64,000 bases of DNA from JAIBJN01 sp963830885 (lineage in GTDB: Bacteria > Actinomycetota > Thermoleophilia > Gaiellales > Gaiellaceae), in contig CAWHOA010000042.1 in assembly GCA_963830885.1 (NCBI GenBank), positions 28,801-92,800 of the forward strand, read 5' to 3'. The notes under the pieces were generated by a model that saw only the letters and a program-made list of their open reading frames with translations, was not told the origin of the DNA and made no database searches. Within the stretch, counting starts at the first letter, position 1; each line of letters starts with the position of its first letter. Positions 31,238 through 39,790 of this stretch are shown in pieces. The position numbers and the translations under genes are program-made.

Positions 31238-32217
31238 TGGCGACGATGACCTACAGGGAGGCCGTGCGCGACGCCATGAGCGAGGCGATGCGCCGCGACG
31301 ACGACGTCTTCGTCATGGGCGAGGACATCGCCGAGATGGGCGGCTCGATGGGCGTCACGCAGGGGATGCTCGACGAGTTCGGGCCCAATCGGGTGCGCAA
31401 TACGCCGATCTCCGAGATGGCGATCGTGGGCGCCGGGATCGGCGCGGCAGTGGCCGGTATGCGCCCGATCGTCGAGATCATGTACCAGGACTTCATGACG
31501 CTGGCGATGGAGCAGCTCGTCCAGCAAGGCGCCAAGCACCGCTACATGTCGGGCGGCCAGATCAAGGTTCCCGTGACGCTGCGGACGCAGGGGGGCGCCG
31601 GCTGGTCGCCGGGCGCGCAGCACGCGCAGCAGCTGGAGGCGTGGTTCGTGCACGTCCCGGGGATCAAGGTCGTGTTCGCCTCGACGGCCGCCGATGCGCG
31701 CGGGCTGCTCTGGAGCTCGATCTACGACGACAACCCGGTCGTCTTCTTCGAGCACCGCTCGCTCTACAACCTGAAGGACGAGGTGCCGGACGAGATCGAG
31801 GGCATCGAGCTCGGCAAGGCGCGCGTGCACCGCGAGGGCGAGGACGTGACCGTGGTGGCCACCGGCCGGCTCGTCCACGAGGCGCTCGCGGCGGCCGAGG
31901 AGGCCGAGTCCGACGGGATCTCGGTCGAGGTCGTGGACCCGCGCACGCTCCTGCCCCTCGACGAGGATGCGATCGTCGGCTCCGTGCGCAAGACGAACCG
32001 CTGCGTCGTCGCTCACGAGGCCGTCGTCCGCATGGGCTTGGGGGCGGAGATCGCGGCAGTTGTCCAGTACGGGGCGTTCGACTACCTGGACGCGCCGATC
32101 GAGCGCGTCGGCGCCACGTTCACGCCGGTGCCCTTCGCGCCGGTCATGGAGGAGTACGTCATCCCGCACGCGGAGGACGTGCTCGCGGCCGTCAAGCGCA
32201 CCGTAGCGAGGTCTTAG
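31237..32217 (+). CDS. 2-oxoacid dehydrogenase E1 beta subunit
   Basis: 326 residues from ATG 31237, which overlaps the E1 alpha stop. MTYREAVRDAMSEAMRRDDD, FVMGEDIAEMGGSMGVTQGM and RVRNTPISEMAIVGAGIGAA are the conserved transketolase-like N-terminal blocks; VVDPRTLLPLDEDAI begins the C-terminal transketolase domain. With E1 alpha it forms the alpha2-beta2 E1 tetramer. Its TAG lies in the left arm of inverted-repeat element G. Confidence 0.94.
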   Translation: MATMTYREAVRDAMSEAMRRDDDVFVMGEDIAEMGGSMGVTQGMLDEFGPNRVRNTPISEMAIVGAGIGAAVAGMRPIVEIMYQDFMTLAMEQLVQQGAKHRYMSGGQIKVPVTLRTQGGAGWSPGAQHAQQLEAWFVHVPGIKVVFASTAADARGLLWSSIYDDNPVVFFEHRSLYNLKDEVPDEIEGIELGKARVHREGEDVTVVATGRLVHEALAAAEEAESDGISVEVVDPRTLLPLDEDAIVGSVRKTNRCVVAHEAVVRMGLGAEIAAVVQYGAFDYLDAPIERVGATFTPVPFAPVMEEYVIPHAEDVLAAVKRTVARS

Positions 32218-32380
32218 TGCCTCTCCCGGCGATCCAAACCGGCTCCTGGCCCTCGATCACGCGGCGCCAGAGCCCACCCTCGCCCTCACCAAGGCTTCCG
32301 GCCTTGGCTTCGTTCGAGCGCGACCTTCTGGCTTGGTGCTCGCGACCCAGAAGCTCGGTGGGATCACAGGGAGAGGCACT
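32216..32380. repeat. Stop-anchored inverted-repeat element G (E1 beta-E2)
   Basis: AGTGCCTCTCCC (32216-32227) and GGGAGAGGCACT (32369-32380) are perfect arms, with GATCC/GGATC pairing further in. Inside are CCAAGGC-TTCC-GGCCTTGG and CTTCTGG/CCAGAAG pairs. The core is unrelated to that of elements A-D, but the layout is the same: the left arm overlaps the upstream stop and the right arm holds GGGAGAGG, the ribosome-binding site of the E2 gene. Confidence 0.75.
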
Positions 32381-32382
32381 AG

Positions 32383-33639
32383 GTGTCCAGCCAGGTCACG
32401 CTCCCGCGGCTGGGCCAGGGCATGGAGTCCGGGACGATCGTGCGCTGGCTCAAGGCCGAAGGAGACCCCGTCGAGAAGGGCGAGGTCCTCTACGAGCTCG
32501 ACACCGAGAAGGCGACGCAGGAGGTCGAGGCCGAGGCGACGGGCGTCCTCCTGAAGATCCTCGCCGGCGAGGGCGAGGAGATCGAGGTCGGGAAGACGAT
32601 CGCGGTCATCGGCGAGCCCGGGGAGGAGGTGCCCGCAGCCGCCCCGGAGCCCGAGGCCGAGGAGCCCGCCGCCCCGGCGGAGGCCCCTGCCGCCAAGGCC
32701 GAGGCGCCCGCGGCCCCCGCGGAGGCCCCTGCCGCCAAGGCCGAGGCGCCGCCCGAGCCGGCGCCCGCCGCGCGGAGCGAGAACGGCGGCCGCGTCAAGG
32801 CCTCGCCGCTCGCGCGCCGGATCGCCCGTGAGCGCGGCATCGACCTTGCGACCCTTCGCGGCACCGGCCCGGAGGGCCGGATCGTCGCCGAGGACGTCGA
32901 GCGGGCCGAGAAGACGGCCGCGCCGGTGGCCGTCGCGGCTGCGCCCGTCCCGACGGGCGAGGTCGAGGTCGTGCCGCTCACCGGGATGCGCAAGGCGATC
33001 GCCCGCCGGATGACGGAGGCCTGGGCGGCGCCGGTCTTCCAGATCACGATGACGGCCGAGATGACCGCGGCGATCCGGCTCCGGGAGGGGCTCGTCGCGC
33101 GGATGGCCGAGGGCGATGCGAAGCCGACCTACTCCGACATTCTCACGAAGGTCTGCGCCGTGGCCCTGCGGCGGCATCCAGCCGTGAACGCGCTCTTCGC
33201 CGGCGACGAGATCCACCTGATCCCGACCGCGAACGTCGGCATCGCCGTCGCGGTGCCGAACGGGCTCGTCGTCCCCGTGCTGCGGAGCTGCGAGACGAAG
33301 ACGATCCCGCAGCTCGCGAACGAGCGCGCGGAGCTGGTCGGGCGGACGCGCTCCGGCGGGCTGCGCCAGGACGATCTCGAAGGCGGGACGTTCACCATCT
33401 CCAACCTCGGCATGTACGGCGTCGAGCGGTTCGTGGCCGTCCTCAACCCGCCTCAGGCCGCCATCCTCGCGGTCGGCGCGATCGAGGAGCGCGCGGTCGT
33501 CCGCGACGGCGAGGTCGTCGCGCGCCCCGTCCTCGAGCTGACGCTGACCTGCGACCACCGCACGGTGGACGGCGCGACCGCGTCCGAGTTCCTGCGCACG
33601 GTCAAGCAGTTCCTGGAAGAGCCGGGCCTGGCTCTGTGA
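32383..33639 (+). CDS. 2-oxoacid dehydrogenase E2 (dihydrolipoyl acyltransferase)
   Basis: 418 residues from a GTG 6 nt after GGGAGAGG. One lipoyl domain (1-75; lipoyl Lys in ELDTEKATQEVEAEA), an Ala/Pro/Glu linker with a repeated EAPAAPAEAPAAKAEAP unit (about 90-125), a peripheral subunit-binding domain (VKASPLARRIARERGIDLAT) and a catalytic domain ending in DHRTVDGA, where the His is catalytic. It transfers the acyl group to CoA and forms the core of the complex. Its TGA overlaps the next GTG. Confidence 0.94.
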   Translation: MSSQVTLPRLGQGMESGTIVRWLKAEGDPVEKGEVLYELDTEKATQEVEAEATGVLLKILAGEGEEIEVGKTIAVIGEPGEEVPAAAPEPEAEEPAAPAEAPAAKAEAPAAPAEAPAAKAEAPPEPAPAARSENGGRVKASPLARRIARERGIDLATLRGTGPEGRIVAEDVERAEKTAAPVAVAAAPVPTGEVEVVPLTGMRKAIARRMTEAWAAPVFQITMTAEMTAAIRLREGLVARMAEGDAKPTYSDILTKVCAVALRRHPAVNALFAGDEIHLIPTANVGIAVAVPNGLVVPVLRSCETKTIPQLANERAELVGRTRSGGLRQDDLEGGTFTISNLGMYGVERFVAVLNPPQAAILAVGAIEERAVVRDGEVVARPVLELTLTCDHRTVDGATASEFLRTVKQFLEEPGLAL

Positions 33640-33968
33640 CAACGGTCTGGTTCCGCGTCAAGGACCTCGACGCAGCCAGGACGTTCTACCGCCGGACGCT
33701 CGGCTTCGAGGAGGCGTACGTGGACGAGGCCGACCGCTGGGCGCGGCTCGTCCACGGCGGCGCCGAGGTCGCGCTCGCCGAGGGGGAGCACGAGGTGGAC
33801 GAGGACGCCGTCCTCACCCTCGACATGGCCGACGTGAAGGCGGAGGCGGAGCGTCTGCGCGGCGAGGGCGTCCGCGTCGGCACCGTTGTCGAGATCCCGG
33901 GGACGATCAGGCTCCTGGACGTCTTCGACCCGGACGGCAACCGCCTCCAGCTCTCGGAGGATCTGTAG
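33636..33968 (+). CDS. VOC/glyoxalase-superfamily protein
   Basis: 110 residues starting in a GTGA overlap with the E2 gene. VWFRVKDLDAARTFYRRTLG, then VALAEGEHEVDEDAV and IRLLDVFDPDGNRLQLSED are the paired beta-alpha-beta-beta-beta signatures. VOC proteins are metal-dependent dioxygenases, isomerases or resistance proteins; the role here is unknown. It is co-transcribed with the dehydrogenase genes. Confidence 0.85.
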   Translation: MTTVWFRVKDLDAARTFYRRTLGFEEAYVDEADRWARLVHGGAEVALAEGEHEVDEDAVLTLDMADVKAEAERLRGEGVRVGTVVEIPGTIRLLDVFDPDGNRLQLSEDL

Positions 33969-33970
33969 GC

Positions 33971-34318
33971 GTGCGGGCCGTCGTCGTCGCGCCCGGCGAG
34001 GGGCATGCCGTGGGCAACGTCGAGTTCCTGGCGCGCACGGCCGACACGCCGCGCTTCAACCTCGCGCTGATCACGATCGCGCCGCGCCGCACCGGGCCCG
34101 AGGCTCACGTCCATGCAGCCGAGGACGACGCCTTCTTCATGCTCGAAGGGGAGCTCACGTTCACCGTGGACGGCGAGGACGTGCGAGCGGGGCCCGGCAC
34201 GTTTGTCCTCGTCCCGCCCGGAGTCCCTCACACGTTCGCGAACCGGGGCGACATCCCGGCACGGTTCGTCAACGTCCACGCTCCGGCCGGCTTCGACGTT
34301 CGCCTCGAAGCGGGCTGA
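33971..34318 (+). CDS. Single-domain cupin
   Basis: 115 residues from a GTG at 33971. The cupin motif 1 region is EAHVHAAEDDAFFMLEGELT, and motif 2 is PPGVPHTFANRGD. Metal-binding His and Glu positions are present. Function unknown. It closely follows the VOC gene in the same transcript. Confidence 0.85.
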   Translation: MRAVVVAPGEGHAVGNVEFLARTADTPRFNLALITIAPRRTGPEAHVHAAEDDAFFMLEGELTFTVDGEDVRAGPGTFVLVPPGVPHTFANRGDIPARFVNVHAPAGFDVRLEAG

Positions 34319-34415
34319 CTCCGGCCCCACGCGTTCGGACCCGGCCCGGTTCATATCCGTGGGATCGGGTACGGCTGTCGCCGACCGCAAGACGAACCTC
34401 GAAGGGGGTCTGAGA

Positions 34416-35303
34416 ATGAAGAGAGTTCTTGCAGTCGCACTGACTCTTCTCTGCGTCACCCTCGTGACCGCATCCGTGACGACGGCCGGCGGCAAGGGCG
34501 AGAGCGGAGGCAAGGGACCGAAGATCAACGCGCTCATCTACCACGAGACGACGGGCTTTCGGCACGACTCGATCCCGTACGCGATCGAGCAGCTCACCGC
34601 GTGGGGGGCACAGCATGGGATCACGATGACCGCGGACCAGACCTCGAACCGGTTCACGGACGAGGGTCTCGCCGAGTTCGACGTGGTCATCTGGCTGAGC
34701 ACGGTCGGCGGCGTCCGCGGTGACGCCCCGCTTCTCACCGACGCGGAGTGGGCCGCGTTCGAGCGCTACATGGAGAACCACGGCGGCTACGCGGGCATCC
34801 ATGCCGCCTCCGACTGCTGCGACGAGTCGGAGTGGTACGGGGAGCTCCTGGGCAACCAGGCCCGCTTCGCCAACCATCCCGGCGGCCTTCCGGGGTCCCC
34901 CGGCTGCATCGGGGCGTTCACCGGCTCGTGCTTCCAGGCCGTCGTGGTGAACGAGGACGAGCGCCATCCGACCACCAGGCACCTTCCGGACCGGTGGGCG
35001 ATCTCGGACGAGCTCTACAACTTCAAGGCCAACCCGAGGAGCACCGTGCACGTGCTCCAGACGCTGGACGAGAGCTCGTACGACTTCCAGCCCCATCCGT
35101 TCATCAGGGACTGGGGCACGCTGATGGGCGAGGACCACCCGATCACGTGGTGCCAGTTCTACGACGGAGGCCGGGTCTGGTACACGGGCCTCGGCCACGA
35201 CGAGAACATCTACCGCAACGAGGACTCGATGACGATGATCATCAAGGGGATCAAGTGGGCCGCCGGCAAGTACGGGGCCCACGGCTGCAGCAAGGATTCC
35301 TGA
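34416..35303 (+). CDS. Secreted ThuA-like protein
   Basis: 295 residues from ATG 34416 with GAAGGGGG upstream. An N-terminal signal peptide (MKRVLAVALTLLCVTLVTAS) is followed by a ThuA domain: INALIYHETTGFRHDSIP, YAGIHAASDCCDESEWYGEL and VWYTGLGHDENIYRN. ThuA proteins have a glutamine-amidotransferase-like fold and are linked to sugar (trehalose) use; this one is exported. A strong terminator follows. Confidence 0.85.
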   Translation: MKRVLAVALTLLCVTLVTASVTTAGGKGESGGKGPKINALIYHETTGFRHDSIPYAIEQLTAWGAQHGITMTADQTSNRFTDEGLAEFDVVIWLSTVGGVRGDAPLLTDAEWAAFERYMENHGGYAGIHAASDCCDESEWYGELLGNQARFANHPGGLPGSPGCIGAFTGSCFQAVVVNEDERHPTTRHLPDRWAISDELYNFKANPRSTVHVLQTLDESSYDFQPHPFIRDWGTLMGEDHPITWCQFYDGGRVWYTGLGHDENIYRNEDSMTMIIKGIKWAAGKYGAHGCSKDS

Positions 35304-35330
35304 GGCCCGACCTGCGGATCGCTTCGACGC

Positions 35331-35356
35331 GAAGGGGGCGGGACGCCGCCCCCTTC
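35331..35356 (+). terminator. Intrinsic terminator after the ThuA-like gene
   Basis: GAAGGGGGCGG and CCGCCCCCTTC form a long GC stem around GACG, 27 nt after the stop, with a short TTT further downstream (GGCCGTCTTTCC). Confidence 0.65.
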
Positions 35357-35652
35357 GGCCGTCTTTCCCCCGGGTGAGGGATCGCCTCGGCGCCGCGCGC
35401 GGCCGTTATCTGTGGCGAGCCGGACTCAACCCCGGGTCAGCGGCGAGGGCGGCACAGGGGCCGCCCTCCCGTGTTTTCTCCTAGCGGCCGCCGTCCGTCG
35501 CTGCGATCTCGTAGTCGGTCGTCATCTCGGAAACGGTCATCCGGTCATGGGCCTCTGGGAGGCCCGAAAGGTTCGATCGGGCGCCGTCGCCGGCCGCACG
35601 GGCCCGGATAGGATCGTGGTTGGAACGCGAACCGAACGGAAAGGGCCAGACC
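35357..35652. other. Non-coding spacer before lpd with a second terminator-like hairpin
   Basis: No supported gene; the open frames lack ribosome-binding sites and codon bias. GAGGGCGGC (35445-35453) and GCCGCCCTC (35460-35468) form a perfect stem followed by GTGTTTT, a good plus-strand terminator or attenuator. The rest probably contains the lpd promoter; no clear -35/-10 pair could be chosen. Confidence 0.5.
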
Positions 35653-37056
35653 ATGGAATGTGACGTCGCCGTCCTCGGCGGCGGTCCCGGCGGCTACACG
35701 GCCGCGATCCGGGCCGCGCAGCTCGGGGCGAAGACCGTCTGCATCGAGAAGGAGGAGCGGCTCGGGGGCACGTGCCTGCGCGTCGGGTGCATCCCGACGA
35801 AGGCCTGGGTGCAGACGGCCTTTGCGCTGAAGGAGGCCGAGGAGACCTTCGCCAAGCTCGGCGTCAAGGTGGGCGACCCGGAGCTCGACTTCGGCGCCGC
35901 CAACGCCTGGAAGGACAAGATCGTCGACCAGCTGACGGGAGGCGTCGCCACCCTCTTCAAGGCCAACGGCGTCGAGTGGGTGCGCGGCACCGGCCGCTTC
36001 AAGGACGCGAACACGATCGCGGTCGACGGCGGCGAGGACGTGACGTTCAAGAGCGCGGTGGTCGCCACCGGCTCGTACGCGCTGCGCCCGCCGATCGACG
36101 GGATCGACTCGGCACGCTGCGTCGACTCGACCGGCCTGCTCGCGCAGACCGAGGTGCCGAAGCGGATCGTCGTCCTCGGCGGCGGGATCATCGGCTGCGA
36201 GTTCGCGTCGATCCTCAACCGCTTCGGCAGTGAGGTGACGATCGTCGAGATGCTCCCGACCCTGATTCCGCAGGAGGACGAGGACGCCGCGAAGGAGCTG
36301 CTGAAGCAGTTCAAGAAGCGCGGTATCGCCGTTCACCTGGAGTCGCAATGCGACCGGATCGAGGAGACCGGCGACGGCCTCCGCGTGCATTTCGCCGGGC
36401 AGGCCGTCGACGCTGACCTGATGCTCGTGGCCACGGGTCGCGGCCCCGTCACGCAGGATCTCGGCCTCGAGGCGATCGGCGTCGAGCTCGACCCGCGCAA
36501 GGGCATCGCCGCCGACGAGCGCCGCCGCACGACGGTCCCGCACATCTACGCCGTCGGCGACTGCGCGGGCTACTGGCAGCTCGCGCACACCGCGTTCCGG
36601 GAGGGCGAGGTCGCCGCCGAGAACGCCCTGGGCCACGACGCCGTCGTGGACAACCGTGGCGTGCCGCGTCCGATCTACACGGACCCGGAGATCGCAGGCG
36701 TGGGCCTCACGGAGCAGGAGGCCCGGGAGCAGCACGGCGACGACGTCGTCGTCGGCTCGTTCCCGTTCTCCGTCAACGGGCGCGCGATGATGCAGAACGA
36801 GACCGTCGGCTGGGTGAAGTCGATCCATGAGTCCCGCTACGGCGAGCTGCTCGGGCTCGTCATGGTCGGGCCGCACGTCACCGACCTGATCGAGGCGGGC
36901 GTCGTCGCGCTCGACGCCGAGGCGACCGTCGAGACGGTGGCCGACGGGATGACCGCGCACCCGACACTCTCGGAGGCGATCAAGGAGGCCGGCCTCGTCG
37001 CGCTGGGCCGCGCCATCCATCTTCCCAACCGCAAGCGCGCGGCCGCAAAGACCTAA
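35653..37056 (+). CDS. lpd: Dihydrolipoamide dehydrogenase (E3)
   Basis: 467 residues from ATG 35653, with AAAGGG upstream. FAD-binding VAVLGGGPGGYTAAIRAAQL, redox-active disulfide GGTCLRVGC, NAD-binding IVVLGGGIIGCEFASILN, FAD site YAVGDC and catalytic TAHPTLSEAIKEA are all intact. It reoxidises the lipoyl groups of E2 with NAD+. The enzyme probably serves the E1/E2 genes at 30-33.6 kb, although a terminator and two unrelated genes lie between. Confidence 0.95.
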   Translation: MECDVAVLGGGPGGYTAAIRAAQLGAKTVCIEKEERLGGTCLRVGCIPTKAWVQTAFALKEAEETFAKLGVKVGDPELDFGAANAWKDKIVDQLTGGVATLFKANGVEWVRGTGRFKDANTIAVDGGEDVTFKSAVVATGSYALRPPIDGIDSARCVDSTGLLAQTEVPKRIVVLGGGIIGCEFASILNRFGSEVTIVEMLPTLIPQEDEDAAKELLKQFKKRGIAVHLESQCDRIEETGDGLRVHFAGQAVDADLMLVATGRGPVTQDLGLEAIGVELDPRKGIAADERRRTTVPHIYAVGDCAGYWQLAHTAFREGEVAAENALGHDAVVDNRGVPRPIYTDPEIAGVGLTEQEAREQHGDDVVVGSFPFSVNGRAMMQNETVGWVKSIHESRYGELLGLVMVGPHVTDLIEAGVVALDAEATVETVADGMTAHPTLSEAIKEAGLVALGRAIHLPNRKRAAAKT

Positions 37057-37064
37057 GGAGAGCG

Positions 37065-37283
37065 ATGCTCAGCAAGCGGAAGGCGATGATCGGCTACGGC
37101 GTCTACACGCTCGGGAAGCCGCTGGCCAAGCGGAAGCTCCGCCAGCAGCAGGCCGAGGCAGCGAGGAAGAAGAAGTTCTGGGGCGCCGTCGCCGCTGCGA
37201 CGGCCGCGGCCGCTGCGACATTCGGCGGGCTCATGTTCTGGCGGCGGCGGCGTAACGGGAGCGCGGAGTCGGCGGAGGGCTAG
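37065..37283 (+). CDS. Small basic membrane protein, 72 residues
   Basis: Starts 8 nt after lpd with AAGGAGAG upstream. A basic N-terminus (KPLAKRKLRQQQAEAARKKK) precedes one hydrophobic helix (FWGAVAAATAAAAATFGGLM) and a WRRRRNG stop-transfer tail. A single-pass inner-membrane protein of unknown role, probably co-transcribed with lpd. Confidence 0.7.
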   Translation: MLSKRKAMIGYGVYTLGKPLAKRKLRQQQAEAARKKKFWGAVAAATAAAAATFGGLMFWRRRRNGSAESAEG

Positions 37284-37330
37284 AGCCGGCGGACACCGTC
37301 GTCGTCGGAGCCGGCATCGCCGGCTGCGCG

Positions 37331-38407
37331 GTGGCGCGCCTGCTCGCGGAGACGGGCGAGCGCGTCCTCGTCGTCGACCGCAGCGGGATCGGTGCCGGCG
37401 CCTCCGGGAGGAACGGCGGCTTCCTCTTCCGCCAGCCGGCCGCCTGGATCGGCGAGCTGCTGGACGAGGCGATCGCCTGGTACGGCGAGCTCGATGCGGA
37501 GGGGACGGTGCCGCTCGACCTGCGCGAGTGGCCGATGCTCCTGCTCGCCGTCGAGGAGGCCGAGCTCGCTCACGCGCGGGCCTACGCCGAGGCGGTCGGC
37601 GGTGAGGCGGTCGACCTCCGCGAGGATCCCTGGCTGGCCGACGACCTCGCCGGCGGCTTCGTCGTCGAGGGTGGCGTCACGCTCGACGCGCTGGGTGCGA
37701 CGACCGCGGCGGCGGAGGCCGCGCGCCGCGCGGGCGCCCGCTTCGCGCTCGGCTGCGAGGCGAAGCGGGTCCTCGTTGCCGGCGGACGCGTCGCCGGCGT
37801 CGCCACGGACGCCGGGGTCGCCGCCTGCGGTCGGGCCGTCGTCGCGGCCGGGCCGCGCCTGCGCTTCCTCCTCCGCAGCGCGGGCGCCGACCTGCCGGTC
37901 TCGTCCTCGCGCGGCTGGCTCCTGGAGACCGGGCGCGTCGACCCGCCCCCGCGCTACGCGATCGAGCAGGCCCTGTGGCCCGAGCAGGAGGCGATGGGCG
38001 CGCTCGTCGCCGACCCGACGCTGGGCGAAATCGCAGCCGGTGCCGCGGAGGAGCCCGGCCTCGTGTCCCTCCTCCTCGGCGGCCGGCCCGCCGGACACTG
38101 CCTGATCGGGACGTCGCTGAGCCGCTCGCTCCTGGAGGAGCCCGAAGGCGCCGAGACGGTCCGGCGCCTGGCCGAGCGCGCCGTGCGCGTCGCCCCGCAC
38201 CTCGCCGGCGTGCCCGTCGTCGCCTCGTGGTCCGGGCGCAGGGCGATGACCCCCGACGGCCTTCCGGTCGTCGGGCGGGCCGCGGACGTGGAGGGCCTCG
38301 AGGTCATCGGCGGGCTCTCGTCGATCGGGATGATCACGGCGCCAGGCATCGCGCGGCGGCTCGTCTCCGGCGACTACGGCCCCTTTGCCGCGGAACGCCT
38401 GCTGTGA
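37331..38407 (+). CDS. FAD-dependent oxidoreductase (DAO family), start unresolved
   Basis: The coordinates begin at the first usable start (GTG 37331), but homologous sequence extends upstream: VVVGAGIAGCAVARLLAETG is the FAD-binding Rossmann motif and begins near 37298. Between 37298 and the in-frame TAA at 37253 there is no ATG, GTG or TTG. GASGRNGGFLFR and the C-terminal GLSSIGMITAPGIARRL are typical of glycine oxidase/DadA-like enzymes that oxidise amines or amino acids. A non-canonical start or a sequence error is likely. The stop overlaps the next GTG. Confidence 0.83.
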   Translation: MARLLAETGERVLVVDRSGIGAGASGRNGGFLFRQPAAWIGELLDEAIAWYGELDAEGTVPLDLREWPMLLLAVEEAELAHARAYAEAVGGEAVDLREDPWLADDLAGGFVVEGGVTLDALGATTAAAEAARRAGARFALGCEAKRVLVAGGRVAGVATDAGVAACGRAVVAAGPRLRFLLRSAGADLPVSSSRGWLLETGRVDPPPRYAIEQALWPEQEAMGALVADPTLGEIAAGAAEEPGLVSLLLGGRPAGHCLIGTSLSRSLLEEPEGAETVRRLAERAVRVAPHLAGVPVVASWSGRRAMTPDGLPVVGRAADVEGLEVIGGLSSIGMITAPGIARRLVSGDYGPFAAERLL

Positions 38408-39333
38408 TCCGTCCCTTCCGCCGCGAGGACGCAGACGCTGTCGCGGCGCTCCTCCGCCGGGACGCCGTTCCGCATGCCCTCACGGGCGCCGGAATCGGCC
38501 ACTGGCTCGCGAGCCAGCCCGAGCGCGCCCGGGCTGCGAGCTGGGTCGCCGAGGAGGACGGCGGCGTGGGCGGGTGGCTGCGGGCGCGGCTCCGGTGGGC
38601 GACGAGCACGGAGGGAGTCGGCGAGCTCTGGGCCTTCGTGCCAGCTGCTTCCAGGCGACAGGGCGTCGGCGCCGCGCTCTACGAGGTGGCGCACGAGCAC
38701 CTGCGAGCCGCCGGCGCCCGCGTGCTCGAATCGTGGACGACCGCCGAGGACGGAGCCCGCTTCCTGCGCGCACGCGGGTTCCGGGAGACCCGCAGGCAGG
38801 ATGTCCTGCAACTCGAGGTAGCGACCGCAGACCTGTCCGGCCTGGAGAGACTGCGTGCCGCGAAGAAGGCCGAAGGCTACGAGCTCGCCCGGCTCGCGGC
38901 CGTCGCCGACCGCCCGGAGGAGCTCCACAGGCTCGACGCGGCCGCCACCGCAGAGATCCCCACCACCTATGCCGAGGACGACGTCCGTCTCGATGACTGG
39001 CTGATCGAGGCGCTGGGCCATCCGCAGCTTTCCCGTGAGGGCAGCTTCGTCGTCCTGGCCGGAGAGGCACCGGTCGCGTACGCCTTCCTCCACGTCGACC
39101 CTGCCTCCCGAACGGCCGCGAACGAGATGACGGGCACGCACCCCGATCATCGCCGGCGTGGGCTCGCGCGGCTGGCCAAGCTCGCCTCGATCGCCTGGGC
39201 GCGGGAGCAAGGGTACGAGGCGATCCGCACGGACACCGATCAGGAGAACTCGGGCATGCTCCACCTCAACCGAAGCCTCGGCTACCGCAGGGTCGCGACC
39301 GAGACGCAGTACCTCCGAGAGGAACTACGATAG
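38404..39333 (+). CDS. Double GNAT-family N-acetyltransferase
   Basis: 309 residues from a GTG overlapping the previous stop (GTGA). Two GNAT domains: residues 1-145 with the acetyl-CoA loop VPAASRRQGVGAALYEVAHE, and 150-309 with GTHPDHRRRGLARLAKLASI. Tandem-GNAT proteins acylate small amines, antibiotics or mycothiol precursors; which one applies here is not evident. It is translationally coupled to the FAD oxidoreductase. Confidence 0.88.
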   Translation: MIRPFRREDADAVAALLRRDAVPHALTGAGIGHWLASQPERARAASWVAEEDGGVGGWLRARLRWATSTEGVGELWAFVPAASRRQGVGAALYEVAHEHLRAAGARVLESWTTAEDGARFLRARGFRETRRQDVLQLEVATADLSGLERLRAAKKAEGYELARLAAVADRPEELHRLDAAATAEIPTTYAEDDVRLDDWLIEALGHPQLSREGSFVVLAGEAPVAYAFLHVDPASRTAANEMTGTHPDHRRRGLARLAKLASIAWAREQGYEAIRTDTDQENSGMLHLNRSLGYRRVATETQYLREELR

Positions 39334-39337
39334 GCGG

Positions 39338-39715
39338 ATGGATCCGCTCCTGGAGCCGATCGAGGGAGCCGACCGCCGTGAGGTCGGCGGCGTCACCGTC
39401 GAGATCGTCAGGGTCGGGAACGGGCGCGTGAAGCGGGCGATCTACCCGCCCGGATTCCGCTGGTCGACGCACATGCGCCCGGCGGTCAGGAGCGAGCAGT
39501 GCCAGCACGCCCACGTCGGTTTTCTCGCGCGCGGCCACATCCAGGGCGAGTACGACGACGGGTGCACGTTCGAGTTCGTGGCGCCGCAGGTCGTGGCGAT
39601 CGAGCCGGGGCACGACGCCTGGGTCGTCGGCGACGAGGAGGCGGTGCTCATCCAGTTCGACTCCGAGGAGGGCACGGCCCGCCGCTTCGGGCTCCCCTCC
39701 GAGCACAGCCACTAG
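39338..39715 (+). CDS. Cupin-like protein
   Basis: 125 residues from ATG 39338. YPPGFRWSTHMRPAVRSEQC, HAHVGFLARGHIQGEYDDG and VVAIEPGHDAWVVGDEEAVL fit a small cupin with His-rich metal site. Function unknown. Its TAG begins inverted-repeat element E. Confidence 0.75.
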   Translation: MDPLLEPIEGADRREVGGVTVEIVRVGNGRVKRAIYPPGFRWSTHMRPAVRSEQCQHAHVGFLARGHIQGEYDDGCTFEFVAPQVVAIEPGHDAWVVGDEEAVLIQFDSEEGTARRFGLPSEHSH

Positions 39716-39771
39716 GAGGGCTTGGCGGGATGTCGCCCGACGGCACAGCAGTTATCCTGCCGAGCCCTCCT
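39714..39771. repeat. Stop-anchored inverted repeat E (short form)
   Basis: AGGAGGGCTTGGCGGGAT and ATCCTGCCGAGCCCTCCT pair at 16 of 18 positions around a short core that contains GCCCGACGGCACAGC. The arm sequence AGGAGGG-(C/T)TTGGC and the GGCACAG motif recur in elements C, D and F. It begins in the stop codon of the cupin-like gene. Confidence 0.7.
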
Positions 39772-39790
39772 GGCTAGCCTTTAGGCCGTC

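Noticed and set aside
35412..35663. 83-codon open frame before lpd
   Set aside because: It crosses a strong terminator-like hairpin, overlaps the lpd start and lacks a ribosome-binding site.
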